A DNA stretch of 64,000 nucleotides from positions 744,001 through 808,000 of the forward strand of contig CAWBDV010000010.1 of NCBI GenBank assembly GCA_963787675.1, given 5' to 3'. The translations under genes and the position numbers were made by a program. The notes beneath the pieces are model-generated. The model saw only the letters and a program-made list of their open reading frames with translations, made no database searches and was not told the origin of the DNA. This stretch comes from JAJPKK01 sp963787675. Lineage in GTDB: Bacteria > Pseudomonadota > Alphaproteobacteria > Rhizobiales > Xanthobacteraceae. Below are positions 24,503 through 34,422 of the stretch, piece after piece (the first letter of the stretch is position 1; each line of letters starts with the position of its first letter).

Positions 24503-26779
24503 TTAGCGCCGGCGTTGCCGGCGCGGGCGCTGGGCGGAACGGGCGCTGCGCTGCGCCTTGTGAAACGATTGCTGGCGGCGTCCCGTGCGCGACGCGCTGC
24601 GACCCTCCGACAGCATCTCGAACCGCAACGCGCCGGCGACGGGGGCCGCCTCGACGAGCCGCACCGTCACCGGATCGCCGAGCCGGAAGGTTTCGCCAGT
24701 CGCATCACCGACCAGCGCGTGGCCGCGCTCGTCGTAGCGGAAATAATCATCGCCAAGCGTTGCAGCCGGGATGAAGCCGTCAGCGCCCGTTTCGGCGAGC
24801 TTGACGAACAGGCCCGAACGGGTGACGCCGCCGATACGGCCCGTAAAGGTCGCACCGACGCGGTCGGCGAGAAAATGGGCGATCAGGCGGTCGACGGTTT
24901 CGCGCTCGGCTGCCATGGCGCGCCGCTCGGTCGCGGAAATCTGGGCCGCGACTTCCCCGAGCGAGCCCATGGTTGCGCCGGCGGGCAGGCCGTCGTCGCC
25001 GAGCTTGAGCGCGCGGATCAAGGCGCGGTGGACGACGAGATCGGCGTAACGTCGAATGGGCGAGGTGAAATGGGCGTAGCGGCGCAGGTTGAGGCCGAAA
25101 TGGCCGTAGTTCTCGGCGGAGTATTCGGCCTGGGCTTGGCTGCGGAGCACCACTTCGTTGACGAGCGCTTCGCTGTCGCCGCCCCTGACGCGCGCGAGGA
25201 TGCGGTTGAACCCGTCCGGTCGCGGCACTCCGCCCTTGGGGAGGGAAATGTCGAGCGTCGCCAGGAATTCGCGCAGCGCTTCGAGTTTCTCCAAGGCCGG
25301 CTCGTCGTGCACTCGATAGATCAGCGGCACCTTGGCGCGCTCCAACGTCTCGGCTGCGGCAACGTTGGCGAGGATCATGAATTCCTCGATCAAACGGTGA
25401 GCATCAAGCCTCGCCGGTGAGATCACTCGGTCGACGGTGTTATCGGGCTTGAGGAGGATTTTCCGTTCGGGAAGGTCGAGATCCAGCGGCCCGCGCTCAT
25501 CGCGCGCACGCTTGAGAGCGGCATAAGCGTCGTAGAGCGGGGCGATGACGAGATCGAGCAGGGGAGAAGTGACATCGTCGGGCCGCTCCTCAATTGCCGC
25601 CTGGACCTGGGCGTAATGGAGCTTTGCAAGCGAGCGGATCAGCACGCGGTGGAACCGGTGTTCGCGCTTGCGCCCGTCGGCTCCGATCGTCATGCGCACC
25701 GCAAGTGCGGCGCGGTCGACCCCCGCCTTGAGTGAATTGAGGTCGTTGGAGATGCGTTCGGGCAGCATTGGTACGACGCGATCGGGGAAATAGACCGAAT
25801 TGCCCCGTATCATGGCTTCGCGATCGAGCGGTGAGCCTGGCGTCACGTAATAGGCGACGTCAGCGATGGCGACGTCGATGACGAACCCGCCCGGATTTTT
25901 CGGATCGGTGTCAGGCCGGGCGAACACGGCGTCGTCGTGATCCTTGGCGTCGATCGGGTCGATGGTGACGAACGGCACCTCGCGCCAGTCCTCCCGGCCG
26001 TCGAGACCGGCGGGGTGCGCGGCCTCCGCTTCGCGCGAGACTTCGCGGCCGAACGTGTGAGGAATGCCGTGGGCATGGATCGCGATGAGGCTCACCGCCC
26101 TTTCGCTCGCGAGCGATCCCAACCGCTCTTTGACCCGCCCGGTCGAAAGACCGAGCCGGCCGCCGCGGGAAACCTCGACGGAGACCAGGTCGCCTTCCTC
26201 GGCGTCGCCGGTCGCGCCAGCGGGGATCGAAAGTTCCCGTCCTAGCTTCTTCTTGTCGATCGGCACGAGGCGGCCGCCGCTTGCGAGCTTGCGGAAAATT
26301 CCGAGCACGCGGTGCTTCGCGCGATCGATGACCTTGATGACGCGGGCCTGATAGGCGACGCCATCATCCGTATCGGCAAGCTTCTCGGTACGGAGTAGCG
26401 CCCGGTCGCCGACGCCCGGCACATCGCCGGGGCGCGACCGCCGTGGCACATGGATGCGGATTTTCGGGGCGTCGCCGTGAGCCTCGGCATCCCATTCAGT
26501 CGGCGTTGCGATCAGTTCGCCGTCGCTGTCGCGCCCGGTGATGTCGGCGAGCACAGTCGCGGGCAGCGTGCCCGCATGATGCAGCTTCTTGCGGCGCTTC
26601 TCGATTGTGCCTTCGTCGGCAAGCTCGCGCAGCATCCGCTTGAGGCTTGCGCGATCTGCGTTTTTCAGACCAAAGGCGCGGGCGATTTCACGGGTGCCAA
26701 CCTTGCCGGCCTGTTGGCCGATGAAGGCAACGAGATCCTCGCGGGTCGGAAGGGTGGGTTTGTGTTGAGTGGGATTCAA
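24503..26779 (-). CDS. rnr: Ribonuclease R
   Basis: 3'-to-5' exoribonuclease of the RNase II family that degrades structured RNA; 758 residues, normal size. There is an N-terminal winged-helix region (about 10-60), cold-shock-like domains, an RNB catalytic domain starting near 260 with the acidic cluster in VTIDPIDAKDHDDAVFA, a second conserved segment SIRRYADLVVHRAL near 590, and a C-terminal S1 domain (GATFTGRIGGVTRSGLFV, about 640-725). The tail is basic. It is followed closely by DUF983 and preceded by topA on the same strand after 244 bases. Confidence 0.95.
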   Translation of the reverse strand: MNPTQHKPTLPTREDLVAFIGQQAGKVGTREIARAFGLKNADRASLKRMLRELADEGTIEKRRKKLHHAGTLPATVLADITGRDSDGELIATPTEWDAEAHGDAPKIRIHVPRRSRPGDVPGVGDRALLRTEKLADTDDGVAYQARVIKVIDRAKHRVLGIFRKLASGGRLVPIDKKKLGRELSIPAGATGDAEEGDLVSVEVSRGGRLGLSTGRVKERLGSLASERAVSLIAIHAHGIPHTFGREVSREAEAAHPAGLDGREDWREVPFVTIDPIDAKDHDDAVFARPDTDPKNPGGFVIDVAIADVAYYVTPGSPLDREAMIRGNSVYFPDRVVPMLPERISNDLNSLKAGVDRAALAVRMTIGADGRKREHRFHRVLIRSLAKLHYAQVQAAIEERPDDVTSPLLDLVIAPLYDAYAALKRARDERGPLDLDLPERKILLKPDNTVDRVISPARLDAHRLIEEFMILANVAAAETLERAKVPLIYRVHDEPALEKLEALREFLATLDISLPKGGVPRPDGFNRILARVRGGDSEALVNEVVLRSQAQAEYSAENYGHFGLNLRRYAHFTSPIRRYADLVVHRALIRALKLGDDGLPAGATMGSLGEVAAQISATERRAMAAERETVDRLIAHFLADRVGATFTGRIGGVTRSGLFVKLAETGADGFIPAATLGDDYFRYDERGHALVGDATGETFRLGDPVTVRLVEAAPVAGALRFEMLSEGRSASRTGRRQQSFHKAQRSARSAQRPRRQRRR

Positions 26780-27023
26780 ATAATGTTCCGATGGTAGAGA
26801 TCGACGTGTCTATACGCGAGCAAACTCCCTCCGTAGCCCGGACGAGCGTGGCCATGCCCGGCACGGACCCCGGTCATTAGCACGTCGCCGCGACACACGC
26901 GTGTCGCTTGGCGAACGCGGGCTACCGGATGTCCGTAGTCGGTCGATCGTGTTGGTGGAAAATTTTGCGGATTGCATCACGCAATCCATACATAGTGGTT
27001 CGCGCCTGGCTTTTCCAGCCGCG

Positions 27024-29822
27024 TCATTTGGAGCCTTTGGCTTGCCGCGGCGTTGGAGCACTTTTCGGCTTCGCAGGCGGCTGTGTCGGTGCCGCTTTTT
27101 TTGCTTTGCGGGCCGTTGAGCCGCGCGGTGGGGGCGGCGGACGCTTCGCGGGTGCTTGGCCAGGTTCCTTCACTGCGCCGTTGGCGGACTTCTTCGCCTT
27201 GCCGGCTTTTGGTACCGGCGTGGCCTCGTCGGCTTCGGCTGAAGCAGCGGGTTTCGCCGCCTTTGCAGGCTTTGCCGCCTTGCCGCGTTTGCCTGGACGG
27301 CCCTCGCCGATTTGCGCGGCCCGTGCCGCAAGAAGGCTCACCGCGTCATCGAGGGTGATGGTCTCCGGCGTCTTGTCCTTGGGCAACGTCGCGTTGATGC
27401 CGTTGTGGGTCACGTAGGGCCCGTAGCGGCCGGACTTGACAACGACCGGCCCGCCCTTGTCCGGATGATCGCCGAGTGAGCGACCGGGGTCGCCGCCGAA
27501 GCGATGCCGCGGCCCCTTAGCGATTTTCTCGGCGATCAGTGTCACCGCGCGATTGAGGCCAATCGTAAGAACGTCGTCGCCTGGTTCGAGGCTGGCGTAA
27601 GTCTTGCCGTGCTGCACGTAGGAGCCGAACCGACCGATGCCGGCGACGATCGGCGCGCCGTCTTCGGGATGTCGCCCGACCTCGCGCGGCAATGAGAGCA
27701 GCTTCAACGCCATTTCGAGGTCGACAGTGGCGGGATCAGTGCCGCGGGGGAGTCCGGCCCGCTTCGGCTTCTCGCCGTTCACCGCTTCGCCCAACTGGAC
27801 ATACGGGCCGAAACGCCCGCTGCGCAGCGTGACGTCGAGACCGGTGACCGGATCCTGGCCGAGCACCTTGGTGGCGGTCTCCTCGGCGCCGTCCGCGCCC
27901 GGCACCGCGAACGGCCGGGTGTTGCGGCATTCGGGATAATTGGAGCAGCCGATGAAGGCGCCGAATTTGCCGAGCTTGAGCGACAGGCGCCCGGTTCCGC
28001 AAACGGTACAGTGGCGTGGGTCGGTGCCGTCCGCGCGCGGCGGAAACAGATGCGGCGCCAACATTTCATCGAGAGCATCAATGACCTGGGCGATGCGCAA
28101 ATCCTTGATCTCACCGACCGCCGCGATGAAGTCGCGCCAGAATCGCCGCAGCAATTCGCGCCATTCGACCTCGTTATTGGAAACCCGGTCGAGTTGCTCT
28201 TCTAAATCCGCGGTGAAGTCGTACTCGACGTAGCGCGCGAAGAAGCTTTCCAGGAACGCCACCACGATGCGGCCCCGGTCCTCCGGGATCAGGCGGCGCT
28301 TGTCGATGCGGACATATTTGCGATCCTGCAGCACCTGCAGGATCGATGCATAGGTGGAGGGACGGCCGATCCCGAGTTCCTCCATGCGTTTGACGAGGGA
28401 GGCCTCGGAGTAGCGCGGCGGCGGTTCGGTGAAATGCTGGGTCGCGGTGATCTCGCGCTTGGTCAGGAGTTCGCCTGCCGACATGGCGGGGAGGCGGCGA
28501 GACTCGTCATCGTCCGCGGCTTCGTCGCTGCTCTCTTGATAAAGCGTAAGGAAGCCGTCGAACTTGATGACCGTGCCGGTCGCGCGCAGCTCGAGGAGGC
28601 GCGCGGCGACCTTCGCCTCGATGTCGACCGTGGTGCGTTCGAGCTCGGCCGATTCCATCTGGCTTGCGATCGCCCGTAACCAGATGAGTTCGTAGAGCTT
28701 CGCCTGGTCGGCGTCGAGATGACGCCTCACGTCGCGCGGCCGCAACTTGATATCGGTTGGGCGAATGGCCTCGTGGGCTTCCTGGGCGTTCTTGGCCTTG
28801 GTCTGATAGCGGCGCGGCGCGTCAGGCAGATATTTCTGCCCGTAGTCCGAGCCGATCATGCTGCGGATTGAGGTAATCGCTTCGTCGGCGATCTGCACGC
28901 CATCGGTTCGCATATAGGTGATCAGGCCGACCGTCTCGCCGTCGATGTCTATGCCTTCATAGAGGCGTTGGGCGATCCGCATGGTGTGGGCGGGGGCGAA
29001 GCCGAGCTTGCGGCTTGCTTCCTGCTGCAACGTTGAGGTCGTGAACGGCGGATACGGATGGCGCCGCGCGGGCTTCGCCTCGACCGACTTCACCGTGAAT
29101 GCGGCGGTCTCGAGCGCCTGCTTGAAGGCTTCAGCCTCGGCGCCGGTGCCGATATCGAGGCGTTGGATCTTTTGACCGTCGGCACCGACCAGACGGGCCT
29201 CGAACGTCTCCTGTCGCGGCGTCGCGAGGGTCGCGACCAGCGACCAGTATTCCCGTGTAACGAATTTCTCGATCTCAAGCTCGCGGTCACAAACGAGCCG
29301 CAACGCGACCGATTGCACACGCCCCGCGGATCGAGCGCCCGGCAGCTTGCGCCACAGCACAGGCGAGAGCGTGAAGCCGACGAGATAGTCGAGGGCGCGG
29401 CGGGCGAGATAGGCGTCGACCAAAGCATGGTCGATGCCACGCGGATGCTTCATCGCCTCGGTCACCGCCTGCTTGGTGATGGCGTTGAACACGACGCGCT
29501 CGACCGGCAGGTCCTTGATGGCGCGCTTCTCCTTCAGCGCTTCGAGCACATGCCAGGAAATCGCCTCGCCCTCGCGATCGGGGTCGGTGGCGAGGATGAG
29601 CTTGTCGGCATCCTTTACGGCATTCGCGATGCCGTTCAGTCGCTTCTGGGATTTGGGATCGATTTCCCAAATCATCTGGAAGTCGTGGTCGGGATCGACC
29701 GATCCGTCCTTGGGCGGCAAGTCACGAACGTGGCCGAACGAGGCCAACACCTCATAGCCGCGGCCGAGATAAGCGTTGATGGTCTTCGCCTTGGCCGGGG
29801 ATTCAACAACAACTATCTTCAT
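27024..29822 (-). CDS. topA: DNA topoisomerase I
   Basis: Type IA topoisomerase that relaxes negative supercoils; 932 residues. The Toprim domain opens with VVESPAKAKTINAYLG and carries ATDPDREGEAISWH near 79. The active-site tyrosine is in GLITYMRTDG near residue 303. A four-Cys zinc motif (CTVCG, then CSNYPECRN) starts near 600, followed by repeated glycine-rich modules (GRFGPYVQ, GRFGSYVQ, GRYGPYVT) and a long lysine/proline/alanine-rich tail of about 90 residues, as in other alphaproteobacterial TopA. It lies between dprA and rnr in the conserved order. Confidence 0.96.
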   Translation of the reverse strand: MKIVVVESPAKAKTINAYLGRGYEVLASFGHVRDLPPKDGSVDPDHDFQMIWEIDPKSQKRLNGIANAVKDADKLILATDPDREGEAISWHVLEALKEKRAIKDLPVERVVFNAITKQAVTEAMKHPRGIDHALVDAYLARRALDYLVGFTLSPVLWRKLPGARSAGRVQSVALRLVCDRELEIEKFVTREYWSLVATLATPRQETFEARLVGADGQKIQRLDIGTGAEAEAFKQALETAAFTVKSVEAKPARRHPYPPFTTSTLQQEASRKLGFAPAHTMRIAQRLYEGIDIDGETVGLITYMRTDGVQIADEAITSIRSMIGSDYGQKYLPDAPRRYQTKAKNAQEAHEAIRPTDIKLRPRDVRRHLDADQAKLYELIWLRAIASQMESAELERTTVDIEAKVAARLLELRATGTVIKFDGFLTLYQESSDEAADDDESRRLPAMSAGELLTKREITATQHFTEPPPRYSEASLVKRMEELGIGRPSTYASILQVLQDRKYVRIDKRRLIPEDRGRIVVAFLESFFARYVEYDFTADLEEQLDRVSNNEVEWRELLRRFWRDFIAAVGEIKDLRIAQVIDALDEMLAPHLFPPRADGTDPRHCTVCGTGRLSLKLGKFGAFIGCSNYPECRNTRPFAVPGADGAEETATKVLGQDPVTGLDVTLRSGRFGPYVQLGEAVNGEKPKRAGLPRGTDPATVDLEMALKLLSLPREVGRHPEDGAPIVAGIGRFGSYVQHGKTYASLEPGDDVLTIGLNRAVTLIAEKIAKGPRHRFGGDPGRSLGDHPDKGGPVVVKSGRYGPYVTHNGINATLPKDKTPETITLDDAVSLLAARAAQIGEGRPGKRGKAAKPAKAAKPAASAEADEATPVPKAGKAKKSANGAVKEPGQAPAKRPPPPPRGSTARKAKKAAPTQPPAKPKSAPTPRQAKGSK

Positions 29823-30077
29823 GAACTTCCAATGCTTTTTGTCGACGCCAGGATCTTCGATCAGAATCAGGGTGCGATCTTTAGCACCGGAGAAATGGGT
29901 AAGCCATGCCGCGCTGTCAAACTATGGGCCGCGCATGGCTCGTGACTAGAGTTGAAATTCGGTGATACAACTTAAAGTTAAATATATAAATTAATGCAAT
30001 TTTTATGCGATCGAAGCCAAAAGCATGGTATTTGACCACCAACGGCCGGAGCCAACCGGCCCAGGAAATGCCCGCCG

Positions 30078-30272
30078 ATGAATGCAATCCAGCGCTTTGA
30101 GCCCCGTGCATCGGCGAACTACATCGCTGATATGTCAGCAACTCTTGCTTCGCTTGCCCGCGAGCACGGGTTCAACGACCTTGCTCGTGTCTTGGAGATG
30201 GCCCGTCTCGAAGCAGAGCAGATCGCCAGTCAGATCGTCGATCGGCCCGCCGGACCCTCGCCAGAATCATAA
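30078..30272 (+). CDS. Small conserved hypothetical protein
   Basis: A 64-residue, mostly helical protein (YIADMSATLASLAREHGFNDLARVLEMARLEAEQIAS). I recall similar short proteins in Bradyrhizobium-like genomes. AGGAAA precedes the ATG. Its stop overlaps the end of the converging dprA gene by a few bases. No function can be suggested; it is kept because of good amphipathic helix periodicity, a ribosome site and an intergenic position. Confidence 0.6.
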   Translation: MNAIQRFEPRASANYIADMSATLASLAREHGFNDLARVLEMARLEAEQIASQIVDRPAGPSPES

Positions 30273-31376
30273 TATTGCGACGAGGCCGCCGCGCTGACGC
30301 TTGAGGCGGCCGGCAAGTTCCAGTTCCAGCAGGGTCGTGTGAACCACCGCGGCGGTACATCCGGAGAGCCGGATAATGTCGCCGACCGAGACTGCTGTCG
30401 GCCCGAGCAGGCCTACGATGCGGGCGCGAGCGTCGGCGGAGGGTTCTGCGTGGTCGGGCGGGGCCGGTTCTTCGATCGGCCGGTGGGATGGGCGGCCGGC
30501 AATCGGGCCCAGCGCTGCAAGCACGTCCTCGGCTTCGGTCACCAGCACCGCGCCCTGCTTGATGAGACCGTTGGTTCCCTCCGAGCGCGGGTCAAGCGGC
30601 GAGCCGGGCACGGCGAACACCTCGCGGTTCTGCTCCAGGGCAAGCCGCGCCGTGATGAGCGAGCCCGACTTGCGTGCGGCCTCGACGACCACGACGCCGA
30701 GGGCAAGGCCGGAAATCAGGCGGTTGCGTCGCGGAAAATCGCGGCCGCGAGGCTCCCAGCCGAAGGGCATTTCACTGACCGCCGCGCCGACTGCAACCAG
30801 CGCCTCGACAAGGGGAACGTGCTCTGACGGATAGACATGGTCGTGTCCGCCCGCGAGCACGGCAACGGTTCCCGTCGCGAGGCTGCCGCGATGGGCAGCG
30901 GCGTCGATCCCCCGTGCCAGACCCGACACCACCACGAACCCCGCTGCGCCAAAGTCCCGCGCGAGTCGTTCCGCAATCTTGGCGCCCGCGGCCGAGGCGT
31001 TGCGCGATCCCACCATGGCGATCATGTCTCGGCGCAGCACGGCCGCATCGCCGCGCACGGCGAGAAGCGGCGGCGGATCATCAATGGTGGCGAGCCGTGG
31101 CGGATATTCGTGCTCACCGAGGGCAACGAAGATCGCTCCCATCGCCGCGGCCGCCGCAAATTCCCGCTCGGCTTCCTCGCGGCTGTAGACGCGGACCGCC
31201 TTCATCGCGCCGCCGCGCCGCGCAAGTTCCGGCAACGCTTTGAGCGCGCCGCGCGCGCCACCATAATGATTGATGAGGGTGCGGAACGTTCGCGGTCCTA
31301 CGTTCTCGCTGCGGATGAGTCGCAGCCAGTCGAGGCGCTGCTCGTCGGTGAGCCGAAGGTCGGCCTTGGTGTCCAA
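30267..31376 (-). CDS. dprA: DNA-processing protein DprA
   Basis: DNA-protecting factor that loads RecA on incoming single strands in natural transformation. I place the start at a TTG at 31376 because GGAGGCGG precedes it by about 6 bases and translation then begins MDTKADLRLTDEQRLDWLRL, the usual DprA N-terminus, after the plsY stop at 31429; this gives 369 residues. The Rossmann-like core carries MVGSRNASAAG, VVSGLARGIDAAAH and VVVEAARKSGSLITA. A C-terminal winged-helix (DML1-like) domain follows at about 310-369. Confidence 0.93.
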   Translation of the reverse strand: MDTKADLRLTDEQRLDWLRLIRSENVGPRTFRTLINHYGGARGALKALPELARRGGAMKAVRVYSREEAEREFAAAAAMGAIFVALGEHEYPPRLATIDDPPPLLAVRGDAAVLRRDMIAMVGSRNASAAGAKIAERLARDFGAAGFVVVSGLARGIDAAAHRGSLATGTVAVLAGGHDHVYPSEHVPLVEALVAVGAAVSEMPFGWEPRGRDFPRRNRLISGLALGVVVVEAARKSGSLITARLALEQNREVFAVPGSPLDPRSEGTNGLIKQGAVLVTEAEDVLAALGPIAGRPSHRPIEEPAPPDHAEPSADARARIVGLLGPTAVSVGDIIRLSGCTAAVVHTTLLELELAGRLKRQRGGLVAIL

Positions 31377-31428
31377 TGGATTCCCGCCTCCGGTCGCCGG
31401 CGTGTTCAAGGTCGCGACGGCACCCGCC

Positions 31429-32055
31429 TCATCGGGGCACCTGCGCTGATTGCTGTCGCAATGCTCCGATCTTGCTTTCGGTGCCCGCCGTGAGCCGCGC
31501 AATGTTAGCGCGGTGCATGATCCAGAGCACGACCGCGAGCGCCGCAAACAGGATCGCGGCTTGCCAACCCACAAAATAGAGGATGAGCGCCGGCGCACCT
31601 AGGCTTGCGATCAGTGCGGCGAGGGAGGAATAGCGCGTTAGCGCGGCGACCACGAGCCAGATCGCGCAAAACCCGACCGCGGCCGGCCAGGCGAAGCCAA
31701 GGAGGAGGCCGATAAAGGTCGCCACGCCCTTGCCGCCCTTGAACTTGAGCCAGATCGGAAAGAGATGGCCGAGAAAGGCACCGACGGCTGCTGCGATCGC
31801 TGCATGTTCGCCAAATCGCGCGGCAACGAGGACCGCGACCGTGCCCTTGAGGGCGTCGCCGACAAGGGTCGCCGCAGCGAGGCCTCTGTGCCCGGTGCGC
31901 AGTACATTGGTGGCGCCGATGTTGCCGGAGCCGATGGCGCGAATGTCCCCAGTGCCGGCGAGCCGCGTGAGGAGAAGTCCGAATGGAATCGAGCCGAGGA
32001 GATAGCCGAACACCAGCATGCCGGCCGCGAGTGTCAGCGCCCCAGCGTCCGGCAT
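31429..32055 (-). CDS. plsY: Glycerol-3-phosphate acyltransferase PlsY
   Basis: Membrane enzyme transferring acyl groups from acyl phosphate to glycerol-3-phosphate in phospholipid synthesis. The start at ATG 32055 follows GGGAGG; the protein has 208 residues with five or more hydrophobic segments. Motifs are GYLLGSIPFGLLLTRL, DIRAIGSGNIGATNVLRTGH and LKFKGGKGVATFIG, all diagnostic for PlsY. It is preceded by pyrC and followed by dprA on the same strand. Confidence 0.95.
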   Translation of the reverse strand: MPDAGALTLAAGMLVFGYLLGSIPFGLLLTRLAGTGDIRAIGSGNIGATNVLRTGHRGLAAATLVGDALKGTVAVLVAARFGEHAAIAAAVGAFLGHLFPIWLKFKGGKGVATFIGLLLGFAWPAAVGFCAIWLVVAALTRYSSLAALIASLGAPALILYFVGWQAAILFAALAVVLWIMHRANIARLTAGTESKIGALRQQSAQVPR

Positions 32056-32143
32056 CCTTTCCTCCCAAGAATGAACCGCTCCCAGCGCGGATGAAGAAGC
32101 GCAATCCACCACCGCGGACTGCGCTTCGCCGGCCTAGGGACTC

Positions 32144-33446
32144 TCAAATATATTCGTAAACGGTGCGTCCGGCCACGATGGTTCGCACGACTCGGCCTTG
32201 CAAACGCGCTTCGTCGAAGGGTGTGTTCTTGCATTTGGATTTGAGATCGGCGCGATCGAGCACCCACGGCGCATCGGGATCAAACACCACGACGTCGGCC
32301 GGACTGCCGGGGCGGAGCGTGCCACCTGGAAGGCCGAGAAGCTCGGCCGGCCGCGTCGACATGGCCTTGAGCAGGACCGGGAGCGTAATGTCGCCACCGT
32401 GGACGAGGCGCAGACTTGCCACCAGCATGGTCTCGATGCCGATGGCGCCGTGCGCAGCCTCCGCGAATGGCAGGCGCTTGGTTTCGACGTCCTGAGGATT
32501 GTGATCCGACATTACGGTGTCGATCAGGCCGGAAGCGAGCGCGGCGACGAGCGCTGTCCGATCCGCTTCCGCACGCAGCGGAGGGGCGAGCTTGCAAAAG
32601 GTGCGGTAGGAGCCGACGTCGATCTCGTTCAAGGTCAGATGGTTGATCGAGGCCGCGGCGGTGACCATCAGACCCTGATCTTTCGCACGCCGCAGCACGT
32701 CGAGCGAATCCGCGCAGGTCAGCGAGGCCGCGTGATAGCGCCCCTGTGCGAGCGCAACCAGCCGCAGGTCGCGCTCCAGCACCACCGTCTCCGCCGCCTT
32801 AGGCACGCCGATGAGGCCGAGGCGCGCGGCGAACTCGCCCTCGTTCATGACGCCTTCGCCCACGAGGTCTGGGTCTTCGGTATGGTGGACGACAAGGGCA
32901 TCGAAGTCGCGCGCATAAAGAAGCGCGCGGCGCATCACCTGGGCGTTGGTCACGCTCCTCGGCGCCGTCGGTGAAGGCTACTGCGCCGGCGGCCTTCAGG
33001 AGACCGATCTCGGTCATCTCGGCGCCCTTCGTGCCTTTCGTGAGCGCGGCCATGGGATGGACATGGACGATCGCGGTATCGCGCGCGCGCCGCAGCACGA
33101 AATCGACCGTGGCAGGTTCGTCGATTGCCGGGCTCGTGTCCGGCTGCGAGATGATGGTCGTGACGCCGCCCGCGGCAGCAGCCTGGCTCGCCGATGCGAA
33201 CGTCTCGCGATACTCGGCACCTGGTTCGCCGACGAACGCGCGCATGTCGATCAGTCCGGGGGCGGCGACCTTGTCGCGGCAGTCCACGACCTCGGTGCCT
33301 TCGGGTATGCCCGCAGCGCCAATGCCGCGCTTGGCATCACGGATGACGCCATCGGCGATCAGGAGATCGCCAACGAAATCGATATCGCGTGACGGATCGA
33401 CGATCCGCGCGCTGGTGAGGAGGATCGGGCGACGGTCGGAAAGCAT
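32144..33446 (-). CDS. pyrC: Dihydroorotase-like protein PyrC (frameshifted)
   Basis: Amidohydrolase-fold protein encoded 3 bases after pyrB. The frame from ATG 33446 holds to AFTDGAEE, then the homologous continuation SVTNAQVMRRALLYARDFDALVVHHTEDPDL appears in another frame. One extra G in the GAGGAGC stretch (plus-strand 32956-32962) explains the break; corrected length is 433 residues, normal for the family. The usual N-terminal metal motif (Asp-x-His-x-His) is replaced by DMRAFVGEPG at residues 67-76, so this is the non-catalytic-type pyrC known beside pyrB in many Proteobacteria, which in Pseudomonas supports aspartate transcarbamoylase assembly. A separate active dihydroorotase is expected elsewhere in the genome. 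Confidence 0.88.
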
Positions 33447-33449
33447 GGC

Positions 33450-34406
33450 CTACTGGTTCGGCAGGTTGCGCGACAGAGCCTCAAGCACCGCCATCCGCAC
33501 CGCGACGCCCATTTCGACCTGTTCGCGGATCAATGACTGGGCACCATCGGCAACGCTCGAGTCGATTTCGACGCCGCGGTTCATCGGCCCGGGATGCATC
33601 ACCAGCGCGTCGGGCTTGGCATAGGCGAGCTTCTTCTCGTCAAGCCCGAAATAGGCGAAATATTCCTGGCTTGACGGAACGAACGAGCCGTTCATCCGCT
33701 CGCGTTGCAGGCGCAGCATCATCACGATGTCGGCGTTGCGTAGCCCCTCGCGCATGTCGCGCGCAGACCTCGACGCCAAAGTTCTCGATACCCGGCGGCA
33801 ACAGGGTGGAGGGTGCCACCACGCGCACATGCGCGCCCAGCGCATTGAGCAGGATGATATTCGAGCGCGCCACGCGCGAATGGGCGATATCGCCGCAGAT
33901 CGCGACCGTGAGCGATTCGATCTCGCCCTTGTTGCGGCGGATCGTGAGCGCGTCGAGCAGCGCCTGGGTCGGGATGCTCATGCGAGCCGTCGCCGGCATT
34001 GATCACGGAGCAGTCGACCTTGCGCGCAAGGAGTTCCACCGCACCGGACGCATGATGACGCACCACCAGGATATCGGGGTGCATGGCGTTGAGCGTGATC
34101 GCGGTGTCGATCAGCGTCTCGCCCTTGCGCATCGAGGACGAGCTCACCGCCATGTTCATGACGTCGGCGCCAAGGCGCTTTGCCGGCAAGCTCGAAGGAC
34201 GACTGGGTGCGGGTCGAGACCTCGAAGAACAGATTGATCTGGGTGCGGCCGCGCAGCGACGAACGCTTCTTTTCGATCTGACGGTTGAGTTCGACGAATT
34301 CCTCGGCGAGATCGAGGAGGCCCACGATCTCGTCATGGGACAGTCCTTCGATCCCCAGCAGGTGCCGATGATGGAGAACGAACGACGTTTTCGGCGCGAT
34401 GTTCAT
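33450..34406 (-). CDS. pyrB: Aspartate carbamoyltransferase catalytic subunit (three frameshifts)
   Basis: Makes N-carbamoyl-aspartate from carbamoyl phosphate and aspartate in pyrimidine synthesis. ATG 34406 follows AGGAG. All parts of the enzyme are present but in changing frames: the carbamoyl-phosphate loop FFEVSTRTQSSFE, then RLGADVMNMAVSSSSMRKGETL, then TQALLDALTIRR and VAICGDIAHSRVARS, then DMREGLRNADIVMMLRLQRERM and VMHPGPMNRGVEI. Three one-base insertions (AAA at 34179-34181, GGG at 33971-33973, and within 33756-33766) explain it, and removing them gives 317 residues, the normal length. Catalytic residues are intact once corrected. Confidence 0.9.
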
Positions 34407-34422
34407 TAAAGCGGCTCCTATA

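Noticed and set aside
24452..25420. Plus-strand open frame of 322 codons
   Set aside because: Antisense to rnr, whose RNB and S1 domains are clear.
26890..26925. Hairpin TCGCC-GCGAC / GTCGC-TT-GGCGA as a topA terminator
   Set aside because: Stem is interrupted and no T run follows on either strand, so evidence is too weak to list.
33450..34406. pyrB read as a true pseudogene
   Set aside because: All catalytic motifs and the normal length are recovered by three one-base corrections, so sequence error is a better explanation.
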